Source: Hyphomicrobiales bacterium
GTDB lineage: Bacteria; Pseudomonadota; Alphaproteobacteria; Rhizobiales; Rhizobiaceae
DNA length: 34,210 nucleotides
Assembly (NCBI GenBank): GCA_900473205.1
Contig: UCLB01000005.1
Span: 68,090 to 102,299, forward strand
Direction: 5' to 3'
The translations under genes were made by a program, and so were the position numbers. Each line of letters starts with the position of its first letter. Position 1 is the stretch's first letter. Positions 8,940 through 18,087 of this stretch are shown here, one piece after another. The notes below the pieces were generated by a model. It was not told the origin of the DNA and searched no databases. It was given only the letters and a program-made list of their open reading frames with translations.

Positions 8940-10577
8940 ATGAACAAATCGCTCAATAAAGCCGCCCGCATACTTGCCACCAGCGTGGCCCTTTCGATGC
9001 TCTCTCTCGCACCACAGGCCTTCGCGGCAACGCCTGCCGATACGCTGGTCGAAGGTTTCGCCATCGATGACATCATCACCCTTGATCCGGGCGAGGCGTT
9101 CGAAATCTCCACGGCTGAAGTCACCGGCAACACCTATAGCAAGCTCGTCTCCATCGACATCACCGACACGTCCAAGGTGAAGGGCGATCTGGCCGAGAGC
9201 TGGACGACATCGGATGATGGCCTGACCTATACGTTCAAGCTGAAGCAGGGCCTCAAATTCGCCTCCGGCAATCCCGTGACGGCAGACGATGTGGCCTTCT
9301 CCATGGAACGGGCCGTCAAGCTCGACAAGAACCCGGCCTTCCTGCTCAATCAGTTCGGTCTCAAGGGTGACAACGTGACCGAAAAGGCCAAGGCGACGGA
9401 TGCCAACACATTCGTGCTGACTGTGGACAAGGCCTATGCGCCAAGCTTCGTTCTCAACGTTCTGACGGCAACCGTTGCCTCCGTTGTGGACAAGAAGCTG
9501 GTGATGGAAAAGGCGAAGGCCGTTACGCCAAGTGCCGATTACAAATATGAAACCGATTTCGGCAACGAGTTCCTGAAGACCGGTTATGCCGGTTCCGGCC
9601 CTTACAAAATCCTTGGCTGGAAGGCCAACGAAGCGGTCATTCTGGAGGCCAACCCGAATTATTATGCCGAAAAGCCAAAACTGAAGCGCGTCATCTATCG
9701 CCACATGAAGGAAAGCTCCGGTCAGCGTCTGGCACTGGAAAATGGCGATATCGACGTAGCGCGTAACCTTGAGCCCGGCGATATGGAGTCCGTTTCCAAG
9801 AAGGATGGCTTCACGGTCATCTCCGCGCCTAAAGGCACGGTCTATTATCTCGGCCTGAACCAGAAAAACGAATATCTGAAAAAGCCCGAAGTCGTTGAAG
9901 CCTTCAAATATCTCATCGATTACGAAGGTATCGGCGCCACCATCATCAAGGGCATTGGCGAGGTACACCAGACCTTCCTGCCAAAGGGCCAGCTGGGTGC
10001 GCTGGATGAAAACCCCTTCAAGCTGGATGTCGCCAAGGCCAAGGAATTGCTGGCAAAAGCTGGCCTGAAGGATGGCTTCACCGTCACCATGGATGTGCGC
10101 AACACCCAGCCGGTGACGGGTATTGCCGAGAATATTCAGCAGACCCTGGCGCAGGCCGGTATCAAGCTGGAAATCATTCCCGGCGATGGCAAGCAGACGC
10201 TGACGAAATATCGCGCTCGCCAGCATGACATCTATATCGGTGACTGGGGCTCGGACTATTTCGACCCGAATTCGAATGCTGAAACCTTCACCATCAATTA
10301 CGACAATTCCGATGCAGGCAAGAACAAGACGCTGGCATGGCGCAATGCCTGGGACGTTCCTGAGCTGACGAAGCAGACGCAGGCTGCACTTCTTGAGAAG
10401 GACAACGCCAAGCGCGCCGCCATGTATCAGGACCTTCAGAAAAAGGTTCTGGAAAGCGGCCCGTTCGTGGTGATCGAACAGAAAACGGAAATTGCCGGTT
10501 TCTCCAACAAGGTCAAAGGTCTGAAACTCGGACCGAGCTTCGACACCAACTATGTCTTCCCGGTCTCGAAGGAGTAA
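8940..10577 (+). CDS. ABC transporter substrate-binding protein, dipeptide/oligopeptide type (SBP family 5)
   Basis: Periplasmic solute receptor of 545 aa. A Sec signal peptide is clear, with likely cleavage after AFA at residue 29. The mature protein has the family-5 pattern: LVSIDITD, LAESWTTSDDGLTYTFKLKQGLKF near residues 80-105, then TADDVAFSMERA. Strong ribosome binding site AGGGGA lies 5-6 bases before the ATG. It is the first transporter gene after the dipeptidase, and the permease follows after only 18 bases. Ligand specificity (dipeptide, opine, or other) cannot be read directly. Confidence 0.9.
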   Translation: MNKSLNKAARILATSVALSMLSLAPQAFAATPADTLVEGFAIDDIITLDPGEAFEISTAEVTGNTYSKLVSIDITDTSKVKGDLAESWTTSDDGLTYTFKLKQGLKFASGNPVTADDVAFSMERAVKLDKNPAFLLNQFGLKGDNVTEKAKATDANTFVLTVDKAYAPSFVLNVLTATVASVVDKKLVMEKAKAVTPSADYKYETDFGNEFLKTGYAGSGPYKILGWKANEAVILEANPNYYAEKPKLKRVIYRHMKESSGQRLALENGDIDVARNLEPGDMESVSKKDGFTVISAPKGTVYYLGLNQKNEYLKKPEVVEAFKYLIDYEGIGATIIKGIGEVHQTFLPKGQLGALDENPFKLDVAKAKELLAKAGLKDGFTVTMDVRNTQPVTGIAENIQQTLAQAGIKLEIIPGDGKQTLTKYRARQHDIYIGDWGSDYFDPNSNAETFTINYDNSDAGKNKTLAWRNAWDVPELTKQTQAALLEKDNAKRAAMYQDLQKKVLESGPFVVIEQKTEIAGFSNKVKGLKLGPSFDTNYVFPVSKE

Positions 10578-10595
10578 TCCGGCAGGATTGGTTCA

Positions 10596-11666
10596 TTGAG
10601 CATCGTTGAGACATCAGCAAGGCCAAGGCGCGGCAAGAAAAGCCGCGCCAATACGCGCCTTCTTGCCATCCTTGGCTTCATCGTTACCGTTCTCACCACC
10701 TTTTTGGGTTTGATGGCGGTTACATTTTTCATCGGCCGCGTCATCCCCATCGATCCCGCTTTGGCGATCGTGGGAGACCGTGCGCCCGCCCATGTGGTGG
10801 AGCGCGTACGCGAGGAACTCGGCCTCAATCTGCCGCTCTGGGAGCAGTTTTTTATCTATATCAAACAGGCGCTTTCAGGGAATTTCGGCAACTCGGTGCT
10901 GACGACCAATCCGGTTTTTGAGGATATCAAGCGCTTCTTCCCGGCCACTATCGAGCTTGCCACCATCGGCACGCTGATTGGTGCCGTCTTCGGCATTCCG
11001 CTCGGTGTTCTCGCTGCCGTCAAGCGCGGCAGCATCATCGACCAAATCGTGCGCATCATCGGTCTCGTCGGTTATTCGGTGCCCATCTTCTGGCTGGGGC
11101 TTCTGGCGCTGCTGGTGTTTTACGCCAAGCTGAACTGGGTCGCGTATCCCGGTCGCATGGATATCGTCTATGAATTCACCTTCACCTCGACCACGGGCTT
11201 TTTCCTGCTGGATGCGCTGTGGCAGCGGCAATGGGACGTGCTGTGGGACCTCTTCCGCCACATCATTCTGCCCGCCGGATTGCTGGGCTATTTTTCGCTG
11301 GCCTATATCAGCCGCATGACACGTTCCTTCATGCTCAATGAACTCTCCCAGGAGTACATTGTCGCCGCCCGCGCCAAGGGTCTGTCGGAAACCCGCATCA
11401 TCTGGTTTCACGCGCTGCGCAATGCCGCCGTGCCATTGTTGACGGTCATCGTGCTGTCCTATGCCGGGCTGCTGGAAGGCTCCGTCTTGACGGAAACCAT
11501 CTTCTCCTGGCCGGGGCTTGGCCTCTACATCACCAATTCCTTGCAGAATGCGGATATGAATGCCGTTCTCGGCGGTACCATCGTGATTGGCGCTGTCTTC
11601 ATCAGCATCAATCTCCTGTCCGATCTGCTCTACCGGACGCTCGATCCAAGGACGCGCAGCCGATGA
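10596..11666 (+). CDS. ABC transporter permease, DppB-like
   Basis: First permease of the peptide importer, 356 aa with about six membrane segments. The DppB/OppB signature layout is present: an N-terminal helix, a periplasmic stretch with REELGLNLPLWEQF, then GNFGNSV, and the EAA-type loop EYIVAARAKGLSETRII followed by HALRN. It uses a TTG start, supported by AGGA at 10584-10587, 8 bases upstream. The stop overlaps the next gene by ATGA. Confidence 0.9.
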   Translation: MSIVETSARPRRGKKSRANTRLLAILGFIVTVLTTFLGLMAVTFFIGRVIPIDPALAIVGDRAPAHVVERVREELGLNLPLWEQFFIYIKQALSGNFGNSVLTTNPVFEDIKRFFPATIELATIGTLIGAVFGIPLGVLAAVKRGSIIDQIVRIIGLVGYSVPIFWLGLLALLVFYAKLNWVAYPGRMDIVYEFTFTSTTGFFLLDALWQRQWDVLWDLFRHIILPAGLLGYFSLAYISRMTRSFMLNELSQEYIVAARAKGLSETRIIWFHALRNAAVPLLTVIVLSYAGLLEGSVLTETIFSWPGLGLYITNSLQNADMNAVLGGTIVIGAVFISINLLSDLLYRTLDPRTRSR

Positions 11667-12595
11667 CGACAGCTTCGACACCACTAAAACCCTATAGCCG
11701 CGAATGGCTGCTCTCCGACCGGCCTGCCTCGCGCGGACAGGCCCGGCTCGGCCGTGCCTATGTCATATGGCGGCGGTTTTCGGAAAACCGGCTGGCACTG
11801 GCCGGGCTCGGCATTATTCTCGCACTGGTGCTGGTTGCCATCTTTGCCAACGTGCTGGCCCCGCATTCCGCCGTGCAGGGTGATCTGCGCAATGCCCGCC
11901 TGCTGCCGCCCGGCAGTGAAGGCTACCTTCTCGGCACGGACGATCAGGGTCGCGATATTCTCTCGCGCCTCATCCACGGTTCGCGGCTGACGCTGTTCGT
12001 GGTTCTGCTGGTTGCCATCATCGCCGCCCCCGTTGGCCTCATCGTCGGCACGGTTGCCGGTTACGCCGGTGGCTGGGTGGATGCCGTATTGATGCGCATT
12101 ACCGATATCTTTCTGGCGTTTCCGAAGCTCGTTCTGGCACTGGCGCTGGTGGCGGCTCTGGGGCCTGGCATCGAGAACGCGGTGCTGGCCATCGCCATCA
12201 CCTCATGGCCGCCCTATGCCCGAATTGCCCGCGCCGAAACCATGACCTTCCGCCATTCCGATTTCATCGCAGCGGTGCAATTGATGGGTGCGTCGCCGTG
12301 GCGCATCGTGATCAAACACGTCATGCCGCTCTGCATGTCCTCGCTCATCGTGCGTGTGACGCTGGATATGGCGGGCATCATTCTGACGGCTGCCGGTCTC
12401 GGCTTCCTCGGTCTCGGTGCACAGCCGCCGCTGCCGGAATGGGGCGCGATGATCGCATCCGGTCGCCGCTTCATTCTCGACCAATGGTGGGTTGCGGCCA
12501 TGCCGGGCATCGCCATTCTCATCGTCAGCCTGGGCTTCAACCTGCTGGGGGATGGTCTGCGCGATGCGCTGGACCCGAAGGAGGCTGGCCAATGA
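11663..12595 (+). CDS. ABC transporter permease, DppC-like
   Basis: Second permease, 310 aa. Family features are the N-terminal cytoplasmic segment followed by a helix, LLGTDDQGRDILSRLIHGSR (the classic DppC/OppC GTDxxGRD motif), six membrane spans, and the EAA-type loop with ARAETMTFRHSDFIAAV and the terminal GDGLRDALDP motif. It overlaps both neighbours by ATGA, so the permease and ATPase genes are translationally coupled. Confidence 0.92.
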   Translation: MTTASTPLKPYSREWLLSDRPASRGQARLGRAYVIWRRFSENRLALAGLGIILALVLVAIFANVLAPHSAVQGDLRNARLLPPGSEGYLLGTDDQGRDILSRLIHGSRLTLFVVLLVAIIAAPVGLIVGTVAGYAGGWVDAVLMRITDIFLAFPKLVLALALVAALGPGIENAVLAIAITSWPPYARIARAETMTFRHSDFIAAVQLMGASPWRIVIKHVMPLCMSSLIVRVTLDMAGIILTAAGLGFLGLGAQPPLPEWGAMIASGRRFILDQWWVAAMPGIAILIVSLGFNLLGDGLRDALDPKEAGQ

Positions 12596-13428
12596 GCGCG
12601 CCGCTTCTGACCGTCGAAAACCTGCGCGTCTCCTTTCCCACCCGCACCGGGTTGGTGGAGGCGGTGCGTGGCGTGTCGTTTACGCTCGGCAAGGAGCGGC
12701 TCGGCATCGTCGGCGAATCCGGCTCCGGTAAATCCCAGACCGGTCGCGCCATCATGGGGCTGACGCCTTCCTCTGCCAAAATCGAGGCGGATGCCCTGCG
12801 GTTCGGCGATATCGATCTGCTGAAAGCCTCGACCAAACAGCGCCGCAGCATCCGCGGCAAGCGCATCGGCATGATCCTGCAAGACCCGAAATATTCGTTG
12901 AACCCGGTCATGCCAATCGGTCGCCAGATCGTGGAAACCTTGCAGACGCATGAGCGCATCAGCACATCCGCGGCCAAACAGCGGGCGCTCGATATGCTGG
13001 AGGCCGTGCAGATCCGCGAGCCGGAACGCGTCTACGGGCTCTATCCACACGAAGTGTCCGGCGGCATGGGCCAGCGCGTCATGATCGCCATGATGCTGGT
13101 CTGCGGCCCGGAATTGCTGATTGCCGATGAGCCGACATCGGCGCTGGATGTGACCGTGCAGCTGGAAGTGCTCGGTATTCTCGACAAGCTGGTGCGCGAT
13201 CGCGGCATGGGGCTCATCTTCATCTCGCATGATCTGCGGCTGGTCTCGTCCTTCTGCGACCGCGTCATCGTCATGTATGCGGGGCGTGTGGTGGAAGAAC
13301 TTCAGGCCTCCAATCTGGACAATGCCCAGCATCCCTATACGCGCGGGCTGCTCAACTGCCTGCCGAAAATTGGCGATAACAGACATCCGCTGCCGGTTCT
13401 GGACCGCAAGCCGGAGTGGCGCGCATGA
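12592..13428 (+). CDS. ABC transporter ATP-binding protein, DppD-like
   Basis: First of two ATPases for this transporter, 278 aa. Walker A GESGSGKS (41-48), Q-loop in [11 protein letters not shown], signature VSGGMGQRV, Walker B LLIADEP and H-loop SHDL are all intact. The C-terminus keeps the HPYTRGLL motif of peptide-transport ATPases but is shorter than the usual 320-330 aa. ATG 12592 overlaps the permease stop and follows an AAGGAGG site. Longer in-frame readings upstream run through the permease gene and are not credible. Confidence 0.92.
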   Translation: MSAPLLTVENLRVSFPTRTGLVEAVRGVSFTLGKERLGIVGESGSGKSQTGRAIMGLTPSSAKIEADALRFGDIDLLKASTKQRRSIRGKRIGMILQDPKYSLNPVMPIGRQIVETLQTHERISTSAAKQRALDMLEAVQIREPERVYGLYPHEVSGGMGQRVMIAMMLVCGPELLIADEPTSALDVTVQLEVLGILDKLVRDRGMGLIFISHDLRLVSSFCDRVIVMYAGRVVEELQASNLDNAQHPYTRGLLNCLPKIGDNRHPLPVLDRKPEWRA

Positions 13429-14174
13429 CCACAGTTCTTTCCGTTAAAGACATGGTCGTGGATTTCGACGGCCATATCGCGCTGGATGGTGTCAGCATCG
13501 ATGTCGCCCAAGGCGAATCCTTCGGCCTCGTTGGCGAATCCGGTTCCGGCAAATCCACGCTACTACGCGCCATTGCCGGTCTCAACCACTTCGATGAGGG
13601 CAGCCTCATGGTGGAGGGGCGGACCTACAAGAGCAAATTCCGCGAAAAGAGCTTCTACCGCGATGTGCAGATGGTGTTTCAGGACCCCTATGGTTCGCTG
13701 CATCCGCGCCAGACGGTGGATGCGCTGCTGCTGGAGCCGTTGACCATCCATGGGCTGGATGACAAGGAAGGCCGCATCACCCGCGCGCTGGATGAGGTCG
13801 GTCTTGGAACCGGCTTCCGTTTCCGCTATTCGCACCAGCTTTCCGGCGGCCAGCGCCAGCGCATCGCCATTGCCCGTGCGCTGATCCTAGAGCCGAAAAT
13901 CCTGCTGCTGGACGAGCCCACATCGGCGCTCGATGCGTCGATTCAGGCCGAAATCCTCAATCTGCTGGAACAGGCTCGGCATGACCGAAACCTCACCTTC
14001 CTCATGGTCAGCCACGACCTCGGCGTCATCAGCCACATGTGCGACCGTCTGGCCGTGATGAAAAGCGGCAAGGTGGTGGAAATGCTGGATGTGGAAGCGC
14101 TGGAAAGCCGGAAGTTTCAGGCGGATTATACGCGGCAGTTGCTGGTGGCCAGTGAAGGGTTTGTCCGCGATTGA
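13425..14174 (+). CDS. ABC transporter ATP-binding protein, DppF-like
   Basis: Second ATPase, 249 aa: Walker [10 protein letters not shown] (37-45), Q-loop VFQDPYGSLHPR, signature [14 protein letters not shown], Walker [13 protein letters not shown] and H-loop VSHDLGVI. It is short for DppF, which normally has a C-terminal extension with a cysteine cluster in some members; only a stub with FQADYTRQLL is present. ATG at 13425 overlaps the previous stop and has GGAG 8 bases upstream; an in-frame GTG at 13416 is less likely. It closes the operon and a palindromic repeat follows. Confidence 0.92.
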   Translation: MTTVLSVKDMVVDFDGHIALDGVSIDVAQGESFGLVGESGSGKSTLLRAIAGLNHFDEGSLMVEGRTYKSKFREKSFYRDVQMVFQDPYGSLHPRQTVDALLLEPLTIHGLDDKEGRITRALDEVGLGTGFRFRYSHQLSGGQRQRIAIARALILEPKILLLDEPTSALDASIQAEILNLLEQARHDRNLTFLMVSHDLGVISHMCDRLAVMKSGKVVEMLDVEALESRKFQADYTRQLLVASEGFVRD

Positions 14175-14238
14175 GGCGTGGCGGTGATGCTGCTATATGC
14201 CTTAATATTGTTGGAACGCGAATTTTACCAAGCCCACC

Positions 14239-14329
14239 GTCGTCATCCTCGGGCTTGACCCGAGGATCTAATCACGTTGCCAAAACCGAGAGGTGGATAG
14301 ATCCTCGGGTCAAGCCCGAGGATGACGAC
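14239..14329. repeat. Palindromic intergenic repeat, family 2, copy 2
   Basis: A perfect 31-base inverted repeat: left arm 14239-14269, right arm 14299-14329, separated by 29 bases. Each arm itself contains a CCTCGGG/CCCGAGG hairpin, so a double-hairpin or cruciform is possible. It shares the TAATCACGTTG core with the copy at 5568-5652. It falls between the end of the first peptide-transport operon and the LysR gene, a position compatible with transcription termination or 3'-end protection. Confidence 0.88.
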
Positions 14330-14384
14330 AGAGAACTTGGCCTAGCTAAAAAATGACGGAAATAGGCAGGGGCGGAAAATCACC

Positions 14385-15284
14385 ATGAATCTACGCGCAT
14401 TGATGTATTTCGATGAGCTTGTCCGCACCAGTTCCATGCGGGCTGCGGCGGAAAATCTCAATGTTGCGCCAACCGCCATCAGCCGCCAGATCGAGAATCT
14501 GGAGGAATATTTTGGCACGCCGTTGGTGGAGCGGTCCAGCCGGGGCGTGACATTGACGGCGGCTGGAGAGCTTCTGGCGGAACGTGCCGGAAAGACGCTG
14601 CGCGAACTCGGTCACGTCCACCAACTGATCGATGACCTCAAGGGGCTGGAACGCGGGCGCGCTACGATCTATGCCAATGGCGCAACCGTCGCCAGCCTGC
14701 TGGCACCGGCGCTATCGCAATTTTCCCAAGCCTATCCGAAGCTTCGCTTTGAGGTGCATATCACCTCTGCTCGTCAGGCCATCGATGCGCTGGTCTCCGC
14801 GCAGGCCGATATCGCGATTACGCTGTTTGCGCCGAAGACATCAGAGGTCAAAATCCTTGCCAAGCGGGAGATTGGCTATGATGTCATCCTTCCCGCAGAT
14901 CATCCCTTGGCAGCCAAGTCTTCGATTTCATTGAAGGAACTTGCCACTATGCCGCTGGCCCTGCCGGAAAAAACCTTCGCGGCACGGCAGGCGTTCGATG
15001 CGCTGTTTGCAGACTCCGATCTCGCCTTGGATCCGGTCTTCACTGCCAGCTCACTGGAACTGCTGAAAGAACTGGTGCTGGAACGCGCCGCCGCAACGGT
15101 GCTACCTGCCCTTGCTGTTATGAGAGAAATCAAGTCCGGCCAGATGGTCGCAATCCCGCTCAGCGGCGCAAAGGGCGTACGCACAAACATGGAGCTGTGT
15201 GTTGCGCCAGACCGTGAATTGTCCTTCGCCGCCGCAACGCTTGCTAGCTTTATCGAGACCTTTCTCGGCAACCTGCCAAAATAG
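14385..15284 (+). CDS. LysR-family transcriptional regulator
   Basis: DNA-binding regulator of 299 aa. The N-terminal winged helix-turn-helix is clear: SSMRAAAENLNVAPTAISRQI around residues 16-36, then LEEYFGTPLVERSSRGVTLTAAG. A two-lobed periplasmic-binding-protein-like effector domain occupies about residues 90-299. The gene is followed 87 bases later, on the same strand, by a peptide-type binding-protein gene, which is its most likely target. LysR regulators are more often divergent from their targets, so a same-strand arrangement is slightly unusual. Effector unknown. Confidence 0.92.
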   Translation: MNLRALMYFDELVRTSSMRAAAENLNVAPTAISRQIENLEEYFGTPLVERSSRGVTLTAAGELLAERAGKTLRELGHVHQLIDDLKGLERGRATIYANGATVASLLAPALSQFSQAYPKLRFEVHITSARQAIDALVSAQADIAITLFAPKTSEVKILAKREIGYDVILPADHPLAAKSSISLKELATMPLALPEKTFAARQAFDALFADSDLALDPVFTASSLELLKELVLERAAATVLPALAVMREIKSGQMVAIPLSGAKGVRTNMELCVAPDRELSFAAATLASFIETFLGNLPK

Positions 15285-15371
15285 GCGGTTGATTTTTACC
15301 CTTGATTTCGTGTAGCGATTTCCGCAACGCGCTGAACACAAAATGTTTGCGCCACTCGACCGGAGACGATG

Positions 15372-16907
15372 ATGATGCGCAGCATGCTTTTGCAATCGGT
15401 AAACCTCACACGCCGCCTGGCCTTGGGCCTTGCCGTTGCCACCACGCTTTCAGCCATGCTGCCCGCCACGGTGGCTTTTGCAGCTGCAAAAAATTCCATC
15501 ACCATCGGCATGGGCACAGAGCCTGCCGGGCTTGACCCGACAGCCGGCGCGAACGTCTTCATCGGCCAGGTCACCTGGCAGAATGTCTTCGAAGGCCTCG
15601 TCACCATCGACAGGGATGGCAAAATCCAGCCGCAACTGGCGGATAGCTGGGAGATTTCAGAGGACGGCAAGACCTATACGTTCAAGCTGCATGAGGGCGT
15701 GAAATTCCATGATGGCGAGGCCTTCGACTCCGCCGTTGCCAAGGCCTCGCTGGACCGGGCGCGGGGCGATGCCTCCATCAATCCGCAGAAACGCTTCTTT
15801 GCGGCCATCGCCAGCATCGAAACGCCAGATGCGACAACGCTCGTTCTGAAACTGAAGCAGCCCTCCGGCAGCCTGCTCTATTGGCTCGGCTGGCCCGCCT
15901 CGGTCATGGTCGGCACCAAATCCGCCGATGCCAACAAGACGACGCCCATCGGCACCGGCCCGTTCAAATTCGTCAACTGGGCCAAGGGCGAAAAGGTCGA
16001 GCTGGCGAAAAACCCGGATTACTGGAACAGGTCCGTGACCGTTGCGCTCGACAAGGCAACTTTCCGCTTCATTCCCGATCCGCAGGCGCAGGCCGCAGCG
16101 CTGAAATCCGGCGATGTCGATGCCTTCCCCGAATTCGGCGCGCCGGAACTGATGGGCTCCTTCGATGGCGATGCGCGGCTTGGCACCTTCATCGGCAACA
16201 CCGAGTTGAAGGTCGTTGCGGGCATGAACAATGCCGTCAAACCGTTCAACGACAAGCGCGTGCGTCAGGCGCTGATGATGGCGGTGGACCGCGAAACCGT
16301 GATCGAAGGCGCATGGTCAGGCTTCGGCACGGCCATCGGCAGCCATTACACGCCCAATGATCGTGGCTATATCAATACGACTGGCGTCTTCCCGTATGAT
16401 GTAGAAAAGGCCAAGGCGTTGCTGGCGGAAGCCGGTTATCCCAACGGCCTTACCTTCACCATCAAGGCGCCGCAGATGGCCTATGCCCAGCGCAGCGCAC
16501 AGGTCCTGCAAGCCATGTTTGCCGAAATCGGCGTAACGATGAACATCGAAACCACGGAATTTCCCGGAAAATGGGTGTCGGATGTTCTCAAAGGCGCCAA
16601 TTACGAAATGACCATCGTCGCCCATGCCGAGCCGATGGATATCGATATTTTTTCGCGCGATCCCTACTACTTCAACTACAAGAACCCGACCTTCAACGAG
16701 ATCATCAAGAACGTCGAGCTGACGTCTGATCCTTCGCAGCAGGAGGACTTGTATAAGGACGCGCAGAAGATTTTGGCGCAGGATGTACCTGCACTGTTTC
16801 TGTTTGTGATGCCGAAGCTTGGGGTTTGGGACAAGAAGATTCAGGGGCTTTGGGAAAATGAGCCGATCCCGTCGAATGTGCTGACGGATGTGCATTGGGA
16901 AGAGTGA
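15372..16907 (+). CDS. ABC transporter substrate-binding protein, peptide/opine type (SBP family 5), second system
   Basis: Periplasmic binding protein of 511 aa with an N-terminal signal peptide, cleavage likely after AFA at residue 37. Family-5 hallmarks are visible: GLDPTAGANVF, LADSWEISEDGKTYTFKLHEG and VKFHDGEAF, then GTGPFKFV. Three ATGs occur in a row at 15369, 15372 and 15375; GGAG at 15362-15365 is best spaced for 15372 or 15375. The next gene starts 229 bases later, beyond a repeat element. Ligand unknown. Confidence 0.88.
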   Translation: MMRSMLLQSVNLTRRLALGLAVATTLSAMLPATVAFAAAKNSITIGMGTEPAGLDPTAGANVFIGQVTWQNVFEGLVTIDRDGKIQPQLADSWEISEDGKTYTFKLHEGVKFHDGEAFDSAVAKASLDRARGDASINPQKRFFAAIASIETPDATTLVLKLKQPSGSLLYWLGWPASVMVGTKSADANKTTPIGTGPFKFVNWAKGEKVELAKNPDYWNRSVTVALDKATFRFIPDPQAQAAALKSGDVDAFPEFGAPELMGSFDGDARLGTFIGNTELKVVAGMNNAVKPFNDKRVRQALMMAVDRETVIEGAWSGFGTAIGSHYTPNDRGYINTTGVFPYDVEKAKALLAEAGYPNGLTFTIKAPQMAYAQRSAQVLQAMFAEIGVTMNIETTEFPGKWVSDVLKGANYEMTIVAHAEPMDIDIFSRDPYYFNYKNPTFNEIIKNVELTSDPSQQEDLYKDAQKILAQDVPALFLFVMPKLGVWDKKIQGLWENEPIPSNVLTDVHWEE

Positions 16908-16939
16908 TGGTGTGTTTGCCGTATAATGGCGGTGGGTGT

Positions 16940-17105
16940 GGTTTACCCCCCTCTGTCCTGCCGGACATCTCCCCCTCAAGGGGGGAGATCGACTCGTGGT
17001 TCGCTGTCGCCCATCTTGAACGTTGCGGATTGGGTGACGAAGGCGCGTCTTTCCGATCTCCCCACCTGAGGGGGAGATGTCCGGCAGGACAGAGGGGGGT
17101 AAACC
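16940..17105. repeat. RIME-like palindromic repeat element, complete copy
   Basis: Two 52-base arms (16940-16991 and 17054-17105) form an inverted repeat with only two mismatches by my alignment. Each arm also contains a CTCCCCCTCAAGGGGGGAG hairpin. The 62-base centre includes TTGAACGTTGCGG, shared with the copy at the left window edge. The element fills most of the gap between the second binding-protein gene and its permease gene, so it is inside a probable operon rather than at its end. Confidence 0.92.
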
Positions 17106-17136
17106 CCACCCACCACCCTATAGACCGGGCACCCGC

Positions 17137-18087
17137 ATGATCGCCCTCATCTCCAAACGCATCCTAACCCTCCTCATCACCCTGCTCGCCGTATCCTTCC
17201 TCATCTACTTCGTCATGGGCCTGCTCCCCGGCGACCCAGCCGCCATCATGCTCGGCACCTCGGCCAGTCCAGATACGCTCGCAGCGCTGCAAAAACAGAT
17301 GGGCCTCGATCAGCCTCTCCTGCTGCGTTACCTGCAGTGGCTCGCGGCCATCGCGCGGGGCGATCTGGGGCAATCCTATACCTACGGCGTCCCAGTGGCC
17401 GGGCTCATCCTCGGGAGGCTCACGGTCACCCTCCCACTCGCGCTCATCGCCGTCGGCCTGTCCATCCTCATTGCCCTGCCGTTGGGAGTCCTTGCCGCGC
17501 GCTACAGAGGTGGCGTCATCGATTTTCTCTGCGGTCTGTTTTCCCATGCGGGCATTGCCGTTCCCGGCTTCTGGGTCGGGCTGCTGCTGATCCTTCTCTT
17601 CTCCACCACGCTGGGCTGGATGCCCGCAGGCGGTTTTCCCGGCTGGCAGGCGGGGTTTTGCCCGGCATTGAAGGCGCTGGTGCTTCCGGCGGTGGCGCTG
17701 GCCTTCTCGCAGGCCAGCGTGCTGACACGGGTGTGCCGCTCGGCCATGCTGGAGGTGATGGGTGAGGATTTTGTGCGGACCGTCCGTGCCAAGGGCATCG
17801 GTGAGGGGCCGACGCTGTGGAAACACGTTCTGCCCAATGCGCTGATTCCTGTCGTGACGATGATCGGCCTGCAATTCACCTTTCTGATCGCAGGCACGGT
17901 GCTGGTGGAAAACGTCTTCAACCTGCCCGGTCTCGGGCGTCTCGCCTATCAGGCGCTGACCCAGCGCGACATCGTCGTCATGCAATCGGTCGTGCTGCTC
18001 TTCTGCGCGCTGGTCATATCAATGAACTTCCTTGTCGATATGGCCTATCTGCTGATCGATCCCCGATTGCGGGCGCGTGCCGCATGA
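17137..18087 (+). CDS. ABC transporter permease, DppB-like, second system
   Basis: Permease of 316 aa with about six membrane segments: ISKRILTLLITLLAVSFLIY as first helix, GDPAAIMLGTSASP, QMGLDQPLLLRY, GDLGQSY, and the EAA-type loop EDFVRTVRAKGIGEGPTLW followed by HVLPN. ATG at 17137 was chosen because it gives the standard DppB N-terminus; a longer in-frame reading would begin in the repeat. No strong ribosome binding site is seen. It overlaps the next gene by ATGA. Confidence 0.88.
   Translation: MIALISKRILTLLITLLAVSFLIYFVMGLLPGDPAAIMLGTSASPDTLAALQKQMGLDQPLLLRYLQWLAAIARGDLGQSYTYGVPVAGLILGRLTVTLPLALIAVGLSILIALPLGVLAARYRGGVIDFLCGLFSHAGIAVPGFWVGLLLILLFSTTLGWMPAGGFPGWQAGFCPALKALVLPAVALAFSQASVLTRVCRSAMLEVMGEDFVRTVRAKGIGEGPTLWKHVLPNALIPVVTMIGLQFTFLIAGTVLVENVFNLPGLGRLAYQALTQRDIVVMQSVVLLFCALVISMNFLVDMAYLLIDPRLRARAA

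Noticed and set aside
8841..10226. Long minus-strand open frame opposite the binding-protein gene
   Set aside because: Long antisense frames are expected in GC-rich genes; the plus-strand protein has a signal peptide and family motifs.
14171..14356. Short plus-strand reading frame overlapping the palindromic repeat
   Set aside because: It is mostly translated repeat sequence, with no ribosome binding site and no recognisable protein.
16895..17140. Short reading frame spanning the RIME-like element at 16940-17105
   Set aside because: It follows the repeat arms, lacks a ribosome binding site and is explained by the element's composition.
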